From positions 1 through 64,000 of the forward strand of contig NZ_NVWY01000006.1 of NCBI RefSeq assembly GCF_002733835.1: a DNA stretch of 64,000 nucleotides. Direction: 5' to 3'. The translations under genes and the position numbers were made by a program. Positions 50,712 through 59,921 of the stretch are shown here, piece by piece. Under the pieces are notes generated by a model, which was given only the letters and a program-made list of their open reading frames with translations, did not search any database and was not told the origin of the DNA. How positions within the stretch are numbered: the first letter of the stretch is position 1; the number at the start of each line of letters is the position of its first letter. The DNA comes from Alcanivorax sp. GTDB lineage: Bacteria > Pseudomonadota > Gammaproteobacteria > Pseudomonadales > Alcanivoracaceae.

Positions 50712-51727
50712 ACTTTATCCATCCAATACCCCGCCACGTCCAGCATGCGGTGGCTGAACCCCCATTCGTTGTCGTACCAGGCCAGCAGTTTCAACTGGGG
50801 CCCCAGTAGCCGTGTGTGGTTGGTGTCCACCACACAGGAATAGGGCAGATGATTGAAGTCGCTGGAAACCAGCGCCAGATGGTTCATCGCCAATACCCCC
50901 TGCAACCCCCCATGGGCGGCATTGCTTAGGCTCTCATGGATATCCTCCACCGTGACGGGCTGTTCCAGCAGTAGCGTCACATCTACCAGCGACACATTCA
51001 GCGTGGGCACGCGTACCGCCATGCCGTCCAGTCGCCCGGCCAGATGCGGCAGCACTTTGCCCACCGCCCTGGCGGCCCCGGTACCGGTGGGGATCATGTT
51101 CACCGCCGCTGCCCGCGCCCGCAGTAAATCCCCGTGGGCCTTGTCCACCAGGTTCTGGTCATTGGTGTAGCTGTGGATGGTGGTCATCAGCCCCTGTTTC
51201 ACGGTGAAAGCTCGGTCGAGCACATCCACCAATGGCGCCAGGCAGTTGGTGGTGCAGGAAGCGTTGGAAACGATCTGCTGGCTATCATCAAGCAGGCCGT
51301 GGTTAACCCCGTAAACCACCATGGCGTCGGCATCGTCCACCGGGTAGCTCACCAGCACGCGGCGGGCGCCAGCGTCCAGATGGCCCTGGAGCTGTGCGTG
51401 CTGCTTGTAGCGACCACTGCACTCCAGCACCAGATCCACCGAGTGCTCGCCCCAGGGTAACTGGTCCAGATCGGTGGTGGCGTAGCAGGGGACCCGGCGG
51501 CCATCAATCTCCATGGCGTCGCCGTCATAATGCACGGAATAGGGCCAGCGGCCGTGGGTGGTGTCGAAGGCAAGCAGGTGGGCAAGCACATTGAAATCGG
51601 CCAGGTCATTGATGGCGACCAGTTCAAAACGCTCCCGTGCCGGGTGTTCACTAAGGGCCCGAACGAGGCAGCGGCCGATGCGGCCGAAACCATTGATGGC
51701 AATGCGAATAGCGGGACTGTTGTTCAT
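50702..51727 (-). CDS. glyceraldehyde-3-phosphate dehydrogenase family (GapA or Epd)
   Basis: A 341-residue NAD-dependent dehydrogenase. Rossmann motif INGFGRIGR (11-19), catalytic Cys 158 in SNASCTTNC and His 185 in TIHSYTND are intact, as is the C-terminal WYDNEWGFSHRM. It could be glycolytic/gluconeogenic GAPDH or erythrose-4-phosphate dehydrogenase (Epd); there is no pgk or fba next to it to decide. The stop codon TGA is formed inside the final GGCGTCA repeat, so the end of the reading frame abuts the tandem array. Confidence 0.85.
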   Translation of the reverse strand: MNNSPAIRIAINGFGRIGRCLVRALSEHPARERFELVAINDLADFNVLAHLLAFDTTHGRWPYSVHYDGDAMEIDGRRVPCYATTDLDQLPWGEHSVDLVLECSGRYKQHAQLQGHLDAGARRVLVSYPVDDADAMVVYGVNHGLLDDSQQIVSNASCTTNCLAPLVDVLDRAFTVKQGLMTTIHSYTNDQNLVDKAHGDLLRARAAAVNMIPTGTGAARAVGKVLPHLAGRLDGMAVRVPTLNVSLVDVTLLLEQPVTVEDIHESLSNAAHGGLQGVLAMNHLALVSSDFNHLPYSCVVDTNHTRLLGPQLKLLAWYDNEWGFSHRMLDVAGYWMDKVDA

Positions 51728-51956
51728 GGTGCCTCCCTGTCCGCGGATAGGCCGGGCAGGGCGCTTGCGACTTGCTGGCGACCCTGCTCTTGCTACTTCG
51801 AGTCTAGTCCTGCGGCCAGGACAGGGCCAGCCTGCTCAAGCTTTAGTCAGATGAACGCCCAGGCCCCGCTGTTCTCTTGCAATAGCCGTGGGCATTCGCC
51901 ACAATGCGCGCTCGTTTCGCGGCTGCCATGCCCGAAACGCGTTATGGTCGACCCGT
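51728..51956. other. gap between GAPDH-family gene and ffs
   Basis: 229 bases of divergent promoter region for the GAPDH-family gene and 4.5S RNA. CTCGTTTCGCGGCTGCC followed by GGTCGACCC is GC-rich, and no clear sigma-70 pair stands out by eye. No gene is supported. Confidence 0.35.
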
Positions 51957-52056
<100 letters not shown>

Positions 52057-52194
52057 CTCTAATCTCTCCGCTACATGCCGCTCGCTTTCACGTAACACGC
52101 TTCTCCCACTGTCCTCCCCCCGGGAACTTCGATAGCATAAGCGCTCTGATTCCAATCCCTTTGTATTGGTGGCCATGATTGCCGCTGGAGTGCT

Positions 52195-54087
52195 ATGAGT
52201 TATCAGGTCCTTGCCCGTAAATACCGCCCCCGTACCTTTGATGAACTGGTGGGGCAGGAGCACGTTTCACGGGCCCTGATGCATGCCCTGGATCAGGATC
52301 GGCTGCACCATGCCTACCTGTTCACCGGTACACGCGGGGTGGGGAAAACCACCATTGCCCGTATTCTGTCCCGCTGCCTGAACTGTGAGCAGGGTGTCAG
52401 TGCCCGCCCTTGCGGCGTATGCCCTACCTGTCAGGAAATTACCGACGGGCGCTTCGTGGATCTGATCGAAGTGGATGCGGCCAGCCGTACCAAGGTGGAA
52501 GACACTCGCGAATTGCTCGACAACGTGCAGTACGCACCGACCCGGGGCCGCTACAAGGTGTACCTGATCGATGAGGTGCACATGCTCTCGGCGCATTCGT
52601 TCAATGCGTTGCTGAAAACCCTGGAAGAACCGCCTCCCCATGTGAAATTCCTGCTGGCTACCACTGATCCGCAGAAACTGCCGGTGACCGTGCTGTCCCG
52701 CTGTTTGCAGTTCAGCCTCAAGGCGTTGCCGGCCGAGCAGATTGCCGGGCATCTGAAAGCCTTGCTCGACAAGGAAATGATTCGCTACGAAGAGCCGGCG
52801 CTGCTGTCGTTGGGTAAAGCGGCTCAGGGTTCCATGCGCGATGCGTTGAGCCTGACGGATCAGGCGATCGCTTTCGGCAGTGAGCAACTCAGCAGTGAGG
52901 CGGTGAACGCCATGCTGGGTACGGTGGACCGCAACCACGTCCTGACGCTGCTGGTGGCGCTGGCGGAGCAGGAGCCCGGTGGTGTGCTGCAGGCGTTGGC
53001 GACGGTCAGCGAGCATTGCCCCGGCGAGCTGGCCTTGCTGGATGAACTGATCAGCCAGCTTCACCAGCTGGCGGTGTGCCAGGCGGTGCCCGGCAGCTAT
53101 GACGAGACCCAGCAACAGCTGGCGGCTGCACTCACTGCGGAACAGATTCAACTGTATTACGACGTGGCCCTGCGGGGCCGTCGTGATTTGCAGGATGCCC
53201 CCGATAGCCGCGCCGCACTGGAGATGTTGTTGTTGCGCATGGTGCTGTTTACGCCCAAGGGCGTGCTGGTGCAGGGGGACAGCCCCGCCGCAAAAAAGCC
53301 TGAAGCGGCAGCGCCGTCGGCAGAGCCCGGCGGTAAGCCGGATTTGCGTGCCCTGCTGAACAGCCCGCCTGCCGCTGCGTCTCATTCAGAACCTGCTGCT
53401 CGGCCCCCCGAGCCGGCTCCTGCCACGGTGACATCCGCGCCCGCTCAGCAAGCGGCTCCGGTAGAGACGCTGGCACCTGCGTCTGCGGATGACGCCCCGC
53501 CCTGGGATGAGACGCCGGTTTCTGCGTCTCCCTCGGCCTCGGCTGCCCTGGCCCAGGTGGAAGCGCACCAGGCAGAGCCTGTTGCTGAGGCTTCACCAGT
53601 GGCGACCCCGGCGCAGAGCGAACCTGGGCCAGACGCAGAGCCCGCTCCTGAGCCAGAAAACCTGGCGCCGCTGGCGGAGCCGACTAGTGAGGCGGAAGTG
53701 GCCACCTGGTGGGCCGCCTTGTTGTTGCGCCTGGACGTGGATGGCACGGTGCGCAATATCGCCCGCAATGCGGTGCTGATCAGCCGTGAGGAAAGCGTCT
53801 GGACGCTGCGCATCAGCCCCGGGCATCAGGTGCTGGTCAACAAGGAGCGGCTGGAGGAATTGAGCGGTGCGCTGGGCAATTACTTCCAGCGACGCATTCA
53901 GGTTCAGGTGGAATTTGAGCAGCAGCCGGGCGCGACCCCGGAGGTAATGGCCGAAGCGCGCCGGCAGGAATTGCTGGCCCAGGCGAAGGATACCCTGCAC
54001 GCCGACCCGGTGGTGCAGCAGTTGGTCACAACCTTTGCGGGACGATTGGACGAAGAAAGCGTCACCCCGAAAGAGACAGTGGAATAA
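52195..54087 (+). CDS. dnaX: DNA polymerase III subunits tau and gamma
   Basis: A 630-residue clamp-loader ATPase (tau). Walker A GTRGVGKTT (45-53), zinc cysteines (C61, C64, C73, C76, C79), DEVHML Walker B (~124-129) and SRC-containing VTVLSRCLQFSLK sensor are intact. After residue ~365 comes a long Ala/Pro/Glu-rich linker (domain IV) and a C-terminal tau-specific region (TWWAALLLRLDVDG onward) for the polymerase and DnaB. An in-frame slippery heptamer at 53292-53298 would yield a 369-residue gamma subunit, as in E. coli. ATG at 52195. Confidence 0.95.
   Translation: MSYQVLARKYRPRTFDELVGQEHVSRALMHALDQDRLHHAYLFTGTRGVGKTTIARILSRCLNCEQGVSARPCGVCPTCQEITDGRFVDLIEVDAASRTKVEDTRELLDNVQYAPTRGRYKVYLIDEVHMLSAHSFNALLKTLEEPPPHVKFLLATTDPQKLPVTVLSRCLQFSLKALPAEQIAGHLKALLDKEMIRYEEPALLSLGKAAQGSMRDALSLTDQAIAFGSEQLSSEAVNAMLGTVDRNHVLTLLVALAEQEPGGVLQALATVSEHCPGELALLDELISQLHQLAVCQAVPGSYDETQQQLAAALTAEQIQLYYDVALRGRRDLQDAPDSRAALEMLLLRMVLFTPKGVLVQGDSPAAKKPEAAAPSAEPGGKPDLRALLNSPPAAASHSEPAARPPEPAPATVTSAPAQQAAPVETLAPASADDAPPWDETPVSASPSASAALAQVEAHQAEPVAEASPVATPAQSEPGPDAEPAPEPENLAPLAEPTSEAEVATWWAALLLRLDVDGTVRNIARNAVLISREESVWTLRISPGHQVLVNKERLEELSGALGNYFQRRIQVQVEFEQQPGATPEVMAEARRQELLAQAKDTLHADPVVQQLVTTFAGRLDEESVTPKETVE
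53292..53298 (+). promoter_or_regulatory. predicted -1 frameshift site for gamma subunit in dnaX
   Basis: A-AAA-AAG read in the dnaX frame as GCA AAA AAG (codons 366-368). A -1 slip gives GCC then TGA at 53301-53303. Stimulators are present: AGGGGG (53273-53278) 13 bases upstream as a Shine-Dalgarno-like element, and a hairpin CCGTCGG/CCGGCGG (53314-53333) 15 bases downstream. Confidence 0.85.
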
Positions 54088-54101
54088 GTACGCTGGAAGC
54101 G

Positions 54102-54280
54102 AGATGCATGACGCCGGACGCTACAATCAAAATCACAAGCAAAGAGCGCAACAGGCTTGACGCGGCAGCGATGCTTTTAGACTGATCATGCGTCATGCGT
54201 CATGCGTCATGCGTCATGCGTCATGCGTCATGCGTCATGCGTCATGCGTCATGCGTCATGCGTCATGCGTCATGCGTCAT
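54102..54280. repeat. heptanucleotide repeat element B: leader plus (GCGTCAT)x13
   Basis: A leader (54102-54189) related to element A ends in ACTGATCAT and is followed by thirteen exact GCGTCAT units (54190-54280) and a partial GCGTTAA. It lies between dnaX and ybaB. The array reads without stops in the ybaB frame. Confidence 0.9.
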
Positions 54281-54300
54281 GCGTTAATTTGGAGCAAACC

Positions 54301-54618
54301 ATGGATTTCGATATTAACAATCTCATGCAGCAGGCTCAGGCAATGCAGGAGAAGATGAAGAAAATGCAGGACGAGGCCGCCAACAGTGAAGTGGTGGGCG
54401 AGTCCGGTGCGGGCCTGGTGAAAGTCACCATGAACGGTCGGCACGATGTGAAAGGCGTGGATATTGATAACAGCCTGATGAGCGAAGACAAGGAATTGCT
54501 GGAAGACCTGCTTGCCGCCGCGGTGAATGATGCGGTACGCCGGGTGGAAAAACAGCAGCAGGACAACATGCAGAACATGGCGGGTGGCTTTCCCTTCCCG
54601 CCTGGCTTCAAACCGTAA
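54301..54618 (+). CDS. YbaB/EbfC nucleoid-associated protein
   Basis: A 105-residue DNA-binding dimer of the YbaB/EbfC family: [39 protein letters not shown] and [15 protein letters not shown] are the family signature. Always next to dnaX and recR in this group. ATG at 54301 with GGAGCAAACC upstream. In-frame ATG codons inside the upstream heptamer array could add MRHASCV repeats, but the ribosome binding site favours 54301. Confidence 0.95.
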   Translation: MDFDINNLMQQAQAMQEKMKKMQDEAANSEVVGESGAGLVKVTMNGRHDVKGVDIDNSLMSEDKELLEDLLAAAVNDAVRRVEKQQQDNMQNMAGGFPFPPGFKP

Positions 54619-54642
54619 GCTCACCGACGAGACGCCGAGATT

Positions 54643-55245
54643 GTGAAACACGCGCCGCTGGTCGACCAGCTTATCAACGCCTTTACTTGCCTGCCCGGGG
54701 TTGGCCCGCGCTCCGCTCAACGCATGGCCTATGCGTTGCTGGACCGGGGGCGTGAATCCGGGCGCCGGTTAGGCGATGCACTGCACGCGGCCATGGACGG
54801 CGTGCAGCATTGTCAGCGTTGCCGGAACTATGCTGAAGCAGAACTTTGCCCTGTCTGCGATGATCCGCGTCGCGATGCCTCGCTGGTCTGCATCGTTGCC
54901 ACCCCCGGGGATGTGCTGGCATTTGAGCAGTCCGGCGAATACCGGGGCCAGTACTTCGTGTTGATGGGGGAACTCTCGCCGCTGGACGGTGTGGGCCCCC
55001 GTGAGTTGGGGCTGGATGTGCTTGAACAACGTCTTAATGAAGGGCAGATCAGCGAGTTGATTCTGGCTACTGGCACGACTGTGGAAGGCGAAGCCACAGC
55101 CCATTATGTACTGGACCTGGCCCAGGACGCGGGAGTGGGTGTCAGCCGCATCGCCCAGGGGGTGCCCATGGGCGGTGAGCTTGAATTCGTTGATGGCGCT
55201 ACCCTGGCCCAGGCGCTGAGAGGTCGCAGGCCCTTTGACGCCTGA
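54643..55245 (+). CDS. recR: recombination mediator RecR
   Basis: A 200-residue RecR, part of RecFOR gap repair. HhH motif [18 protein letters not shown]4 zinc finger ([16 protein letters not shown]), Toprim domain with [13 protein letters not shown], and C-terminal [16 protein letters not shown] are all present. GTG start at 54643, 24 bases after ybaB, continuing the dnaX-ybaB-recR order. Confidence 0.97.
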   Translation: MKHAPLVDQLINAFTCLPGVGPRSAQRMAYALLDRGRESGRRLGDALHAAMDGVQHCQRCRNYAEAELCPVCDDPRRDASLVCIVATPGDVLAFEQSGEYRGQYFVLMGELSPLDGVGPRELGLDVLEQRLNEGQISELILATGTTVEGEATAHYVLDLAQDAGVGVSRIAQGVPMGGELEFVDGATLAQALRGRRPFDA

Positions 55246-55404
55246 TAAAGGGCCCCTTCCTTGGGGGCTATCGAAAGCGTAAATCTCCTTTTCTACCCGT
55301 AAACACAAGCCGCGGTTTCGTCTGGTTTCCCTTGGCGGCTTTCTGTTATGGTTGGACCAAGCAAGCGCTAGGTTGTGCGCAATCCAATAATCCAAGGAGG
55401 TCCA

Positions 55405-56547
55405 GTGAGCGCCCTGAACTATTTCAATGAAACCCACCAGATGGTGCGAGATACCGTCCGCAAATTCGTTGAGCGGGAAATCCTCCCGGAGGTGGATGAC
55501 TGGGAAGAAGCAGGGGAATTCCCCCGGGAGTTGTACAAGACGGCAGCGAATGCGGGCATTCTGGGTATCAATGCGCCGGAGGAGTTTGGTGGGACGGGCG
55601 AAGACGTCTTCATGAAAATCGCCGCCTGCGAAGAATTGGTGCGTTGCTCATCGGGCGGACTTTGCGCAAGCCTGGGATCGCTGGATATCGGGCTGCCACC
55701 GGTCTGGAAATGGGGCAGTGATGCCATGAAGCAACGGGTTATTCCCGAGGTGATTAATGGCGACAAAATCTCCGCCCTGGCCATCACCGAGCCCAATGGT
55801 GGTTCTGATGTGGCGAACCTGCAAACCCGTGCCGTGCGAGATGGCGATCACTATGTGGTGAACGGCGCCAAGACTTTTATCACCAGTGGTGTGCGAGCGG
55901 ATTATTACACCGTGGCGGTCCGTACCGGCGACAAGGGATACGGCGGCATCAGCCTGTTGCTGATCGAGAAAGGCACGCCGGGCTTTACGGTGGGGCGCAA
56001 GCTGAAAAAAATGGGTTGGTGGGCCTCTGACACGGCCGAGCTGTTTTTCGAAGATTGCCGGGTGCCAGCGGAGAACTTGATCGGCCCGGAAAATGGTGGC
56101 TTTTATTGCATCATGAGCAATTTCCAGATGGAACGTTTGATTCTGGCGGTGACGGCAAACAGCACGGCTCAATTGGCGCTGGATGAAGCCATGAAGTATG
56201 TGAAGGAGCGGGAAGCCTTTGGTCGTCCCCTTGCCGGCTTTCAGGTGACTCGCCACAAGCTGGCGGAAATGGCCACGGATGTGAAAGCCAGCACTGAATT
56301 TACCTACCGGGTGGCGGCCCGGATCGCGGCCGGTGAAAACTGTGTGCTGGATGTGTCCATGGCGAAGAATGTGGCAACACGCTGCGCAGACAGAGTGACC
56401 TATGACGCCGTACAACTCTTCGGCGGCAGCGGTTACATGCGTGGCACGGTGGTGGAGCGTTTGTTTCGCGACAACCGGATTCTGTCCATTGGCGGTGGCA
56501 CCCACGAAATCATGAACGAAGTGATCGCCAAGCAGATGGGGCTTTGA
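55405..56547 (+). CDS. acyl-CoA dehydrogenase
   Basis: A 380-residue flavoenzyme that makes trans-2-enoyl-CoA. Blocks: AITEPNGGSDVANLQTRAVR (FAD/substrate), GAKTFITSG, KMGWWASDTAELFFEDCRVP and the C-terminal IGGGTHEIMNEVIAKQMGL. The catalytic Glu is not at the MCAD-type position (GGGTHEI has Gly there), pointing to the LCAD/IVD-like placement in an earlier helix. GTG start at 55405 follows an ideal CCAAGGAGGTCC; substrate chain type is unknown. Confidence 0.9.
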   Translation: MSALNYFNETHQMVRDTVRKFVEREILPEVDDWEEAGEFPRELYKTAANAGILGINAPEEFGGTGEDVFMKIAACEELVRCSSGGLCASLGSLDIGLPPVWKWGSDAMKQRVIPEVINGDKISALAITEPNGGSDVANLQTRAVRDGDHYVVNGAKTFITSGVRADYYTVAVRTGDKGYGGISLLLIEKGTPGFTVGRKLKKMGWWASDTAELFFEDCRVPAENLIGPENGGFYCIMSNFQMERLILAVTANSTAQLALDEAMKYVKEREAFGRPLAGFQVTRHKLAEMATDVKASTEFTYRVAARIAAGENCVLDVSMAKNVATRCADRVTYDAVQLFGGSGYMRGTVVERLFRDNRILSIGGGTHEIMNEVIAKQMGL

Positions 56548-56559
56548 ATTATTAGTTAC

Positions 56560-56708
56560 GAGCTTCTAGCTACGAGCTGCTAGCTTCAAAACGGTAAAGA
56601 TTTTTGGTCCCGAAACGCAAGAGGCCGCGCCCAATAAGTTTGGGCGCGGCCTCTTTGCTTTCCTGCGGAAACAAGCTCAATCGCGTTAAAGCTCGTAGCT
56701 AGAAGCTC
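56560..56708. repeat. AGCTAG-rich inverted-repeat element, copy 2, enclosing a terminator
   Basis: A perfect 19-base inverted repeat GAGCTTCTAGCTACGAGCT (56560-56578) and its complement (56690-56708) flank ~110 bases between two convergent genes. The enclosed terminator at 56619-56655 sits in the centre. Confidence 0.75.
56619..56655. terminator. bidirectional terminator between acyl-CoA dehydrogenase and solute-binding protein genes
   Basis: 15-bp perfect stem around GAGGCCGCGCCCA/TGGGCGCGGCCTC with a 7-base loop (ATAAGTT), followed by TTTGCTTTCC on the plus strand and an A-rich run on the other side, so it should stop both convergent transcripts. Confidence 0.85.
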
Positions 56709-56715
56709 CCGGCTG

Positions 56716-57708
56716 TTAGGTACACTCCGCCCGTGCCGGTGCCATCTTGCAGCGAACCTTGCGCAGCAAGCCGAGCATATCCGGGTCGTAGTAGCCTTCG
56801 TCACGAAGCTGGTTGCGTGCTTCCTGCATCATCACTTCGTACTCAGCCTTGTCTGCATCGGGAATTTCTACCCACCAGTGTTTGTCCACGTGTTGGGCTT
56901 CTTTATCCAGTTGGTCGGTGATGCGGTGCAGGTTGTTGTAGAAATACTCCCGCGACTTTTGCGCCATTTCCGCCGGGAATTTATCTTTCTTGGCGATCAG
57001 CTGAATGGTCAGCTGGGCCAGCGGGTAGTTGATGATGCCACCGTCCGGGCTCAGGCCCTTGTAGAGTTCCAGCGCGTTGTAGGCGACCAGCGGCGCAGCG
57101 ATCACGTCCACCACCCCGTTGTTGAACTTGGTGGAGAAGTTGGTGATGTCTGAGGCAACCGGTGTGGCGCCGACCTGGGAAACCAGTTTGGCCTGGGTCT
57201 CATCGTATTCCAGTACCGCCACTTTCTTGCCGGCCGCTTTGGCCAGGGAGTTCACCTGGCGGTCGTTGACGAAAATATAGGCTGCCCCGGCGGGTGCAAT
57301 CCCCATGATCTGGTAGGAGCCCTGGGACAGTTTGTCTGCGCTCTGGGGGTGGGCCAGCACCTGCAGCACCACCTTCATGTGGTCCATGGTAGGGATGGCA
57401 CCAATGGAGTCGACAGTACCGGCGTATTTGTTGAACGCCCGGCCGCGGATGCCGGTAATCAGGGAGGCGTCACAAACCCCGGCTTTCAAATCTTCTGCCG
57501 CAATGGCTTCGTTAGTGTAGGGGACCAGCTCGGTTTCCAGGCCCCAGTCCAGTGCGGCGGCTTTCCAGTCTTTCATGGCACCCATGACCGGGCCCACGTT
57601 GCCGACAATGTCGAATACACAGATTTTGCGTTTGATGGTCTCTGCCTGCACGGAGAGGGAGGCAGTGAGCGCACAGGCCGTGACAACGGCGGTGAACAGC
57701 TTCTTCAT
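56716..57708 (-). CDS. periplasmic solute-binding protein (DUF6091/TRAP-like)
   Basis: A 330-residue exported protein with a signal peptide (KKLFTAVVTACALTASLSVQA) and the fold of TRAP-type solute receptors: KICVFDIVGNVGPVMGAMKD opening, KAGVCDASLITGIRGRAFN, and TIQLIAKKDKFPAEM. Such DUF6091-like proteins are encoded without TRAP permease genes in several marine bacteria; the ligand is unknown. It is flanked by the AraC regulator gene on the same strand, 165 bases away. Confidence 0.75.
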   Translation of the reverse strand: MKKLFTAVVTACALTASLSVQAETIKRKICVFDIVGNVGPVMGAMKDWKAAALDWGLETELVPYTNEAIAAEDLKAGVCDASLITGIRGRAFNKYAGTVDSIGAIPTMDHMKVVLQVLAHPQSADKLSQGSYQIMGIAPAGAAYIFVNDRQVNSLAKAAGKKVAVLEYDETQAKLVSQVGATPVASDITNFSTKFNNGVVDVIAAPLVAYNALELYKGLSPDGGIINYPLAQLTIQLIAKKDKFPAEMAQKSREYFYNNLHRITDQLDKEAQHVDKHWWVEIPDADKAEYEVMMQEARNQLRDEGYYDPDMLGLLRKVRCKMAPARAECT

Positions 57709-57872
57709 CAGTCTCTTCCTGATTGTTATTGCTAGTATTTTGGCTGACGCCGGGAGCGTTTCCCGATACTAGTGCCAGAATCGGGGAAAGCAAAAACACC
57801 AAGCGTCAGGAATGCGGGATATTAAGTCAATGGCCCGGCGTAGCCGGTGTCCCGCTGTCGGGCGCATGGGCA

Positions 57873-58931
57873 TCATCTGTTCTGGTGTGCATCTTCGGTG
57901 CTGTCCCAGGAAGGAGGGGGGATTTTTGCTTTGCGGCGGACCTCTCCAGGGGTGTGCCCGGTCCAGCCCCGGTATGCCTTGCTGAAACTGGCCTGGTCGC
58001 TGTAGCCCAGATAATCGGCAATTTTTTCCAGTGCCATATCGGTATCTACCAGATAGCGGGTGGCAAACATTTCACGAATTTCGTTGCGAAGCCCACTGAA
58101 AGCAAACCCGGACAAGCTTAAGTGGCGGCGTACAGAGCGAGGGCTCATCCCCAGCCGGGCTGCTACCCGTTCCAGGGTGCTGTCACGCCCGGGAGCGTTG
58201 CGGATTTCATGGCGTACCTGAATAACTACCTTGAGGCTTTCATCGCCCTGGGCCTGCTCCTGGGAGCGGGCAGTGGCCAGATAGTTGGCCACTGAGGCGT
58301 CATCATCACGAACTTGCCGGCCGGATAGCGGAAGCAGAACGCGGTTGTGATCGCAGTTGAATTTCATTTCGATGCCTTCGCCCAGGTGTTGAAAACTGGA
58401 GGCCTTGGCCGAGCAGGGGAAGTCGTATTCAAAGGTAAAGTGGCGACAGACAAGCGATGCCAATGCATGAATGCTGCCCATGTAGATGTTGGTAACAAAG
58501 GGCCTTAGCTCACCGAGATCCCAGCTGTCATGCAGGCGGATGGAAATGTCTTCGCCGGTGCAGTGGATCTCCATATCCATGATGGGTAATGAAACGCGCA
58601 GATATTGCACCACCATGTTGACCAGCTTGCGATAATCCTGTTGGCGAAGCAGAGCAAAACCCAACAGACCATGGCCCTGTAAATCCAGCTCCTGACCGAA
58701 GCGAAATGAGGCGGTGTCGTCTTTGAGAAGAGAGTCAGCATGACGCAGCATGGCGAGTAGCTGTCTCATGGTCAGGTAAGCATCAGGGTTATTCAATAAA
58801 GCGGGGTCGATGTTGGCTTCTTTGAGTACGGTAGTTCCACTTAATCCATGTTTTTGTGTGAACCGTAAGAAACGGCGGGCATAGCGGATAGAAATTAGCG
58901 GAACGTCCAGTGCCATCCCATTATTTTTCAT
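57873..58931 (-). CDS. AraC-family regulator with Arabinose_bd-like N-terminal domain
   Basis: A 352-residue regulator of the OruR/ArgR-like AraC group common in hydrocarbon degraders. The N-terminal sensor domain spans ~1-220 (ISIRYARRFLRFTQKHGLSG, FGQELDLQGHGLLGFALL); the C-terminal double HTH has SPRSVRRHLSLSGFAFSGLR and IADYLGYSDQASFSKAYRGW. It is divergent from the GH3 operon with 203 bases between starts, so a good candidate to control that operon; related regulators elsewhere respond to fatty-acid-like ligands. Confidence 0.85.
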   Translation of the reverse strand: MKNNGMALDVPLISIRYARRFLRFTQKHGLSGTTVLKEANIDPALLNNPDAYLTMRQLLAMLRHADSLLKDDTASFRFGQELDLQGHGLLGFALLRQQDYRKLVNMVVQYLRVSLPIMDMEIHCTGEDISIRLHDSWDLGELRPFVTNIYMGSIHALASLVCRHFTFEYDFPCSAKASSFQHLGEGIEMKFNCDHNRVLLPLSGRQVRDDDASVANYLATARSQEQAQGDESLKVVIQVRHEIRNAPGRDSTLERVAARLGMSPRSVRRHLSLSGFAFSGLRNEIREMFATRYLVDTDMALEKIADYLGYSDQASFSKAYRGWTGHTPGEVRRKAKIPPPSWDSTEDAHQNR

Positions 58932-59134
58932 TTTTCTGCCTTGGCCATGTGGCCTGACATTGTTGTTATTTTAGTTGTGATGCGCATCTCATAGAGCGCG
59001 TTATTGTTGCTGGCTTAAACCAGTGTTGCCATTTTTAACAAAAAAATGGCCGCTTTGACTATTAAGTAAATCACGGTCCATGTAGATCATGAGCACCGCT
59101 TTTTAACGCATAAAAATAAACATGGAGCGGGAAA

Positions 59135-59908
59135 ATGCAACGGGAAAATGCATCTAGCCTGAAAGCCCGATATCTACCTTTGTCCAAGGTATCGGTACCC
59201 ATAATGCGAAGAATGTATGAGATTTATTCTGGCTACTACGAAAATATAAGTTTGGATATTTTTTGCCAGGACATGGTGGAAAAGAGTGGCGTTTTTTTAG
59301 TGGAAGAGAGAAAAACCAAGCGCGTGGTTGGTTTTTCTACCCTGAAGGTTCTCGACATGAATGTGGAGGGGCGCAGGGTAAAAGGGGTATTTAGTGGTGA
59401 TACCATCATTGAAGAACAATACTGGGGCAGTAAAGCCCTCCAGGTGAAGTTTTTCTTCCGGATGATTCGCGAAAAAATACGTCACCCGTTCCGTCCCATG
59501 TTCTGGTTGTTGATTTCCAAGGGATATAAAACTTACCTGCTGCTGGCAAATAATTTCCATAATTATTATCCCAATCCGGAAGGCAGGAATCAGCGACTCG
59601 CCCCCTTGGTTGATGCGTACTGCCAATCGCTATTCGCTGATTACTATTGCAATAAACGCCGCCTTCTTGATTTTGGTGAAGGCTATACGCACCTGAAATC
59701 CGATGTGGCGGGAATTTCTGATGAGATGCGTTTGGGCAATGCAAAAATCCAGTTTTTTGAAAAGCGGAATCCTTCCTGGCAGCGCGGTACGGAATTGCCC
59801 TGTATTGGGCAGGTTAATCTGAAGCTCCTGGTTAGCTACCCCTTCCAGCTATGGCAAAAACAGCGCCGTAAAACCAAGCCTGCAGTGGCAACTGTGGCCT
59901 GCGAATAA
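59135..59908 (+). CDS. uncharacterised protein, possible GNAT-fold, first gene of GH3 operon
   Basis: A 257-residue protein I cannot firmly classify. A segment VVGFSTLKVLDMNVEGRRVK followed by GVFSGDTIIEEQYWGSKAL and KGYKTYLLLANNFHNYYP resembles the beta-bulge and acyl-donor region of GNAT-like acyltransferases. No signal peptide or membrane helix is present. ATG at 59135 behind GGAGCGGGAAA. Base composition is a little more AT-rich than downstream genes. It leads a run of genes separated by at most 14 bases, so is probably one enzyme of the pathway. Confidence 0.6.
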   Translation: MQRENASSLKARYLPLSKVSVPIMRRMYEIYSGYYENISLDIFCQDMVEKSGVFLVEERKTKRVVGFSTLKVLDMNVEGRRVKGVFSGDTIIEEQYWGSKALQVKFFFRMIREKIRHPFRPMFWLLISKGYKTYLLLANNFHNYYPNPEGRNQRLAPLVDAYCQSLFADYYCNKRRLLDFGEGYTHLKSDVAGISDEMRLGNAKIQFFEKRNPSWQRGTELPCIGQVNLKLLVSYPFQLWQKQRRKTKPAVATVACE

Positions 59909-59921
59909 GCCGGGAAAAATC

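Noticed and set aside
54190-54280. Possible CRISPR array
   Set aside because: Contiguous 7-base units without spacers.
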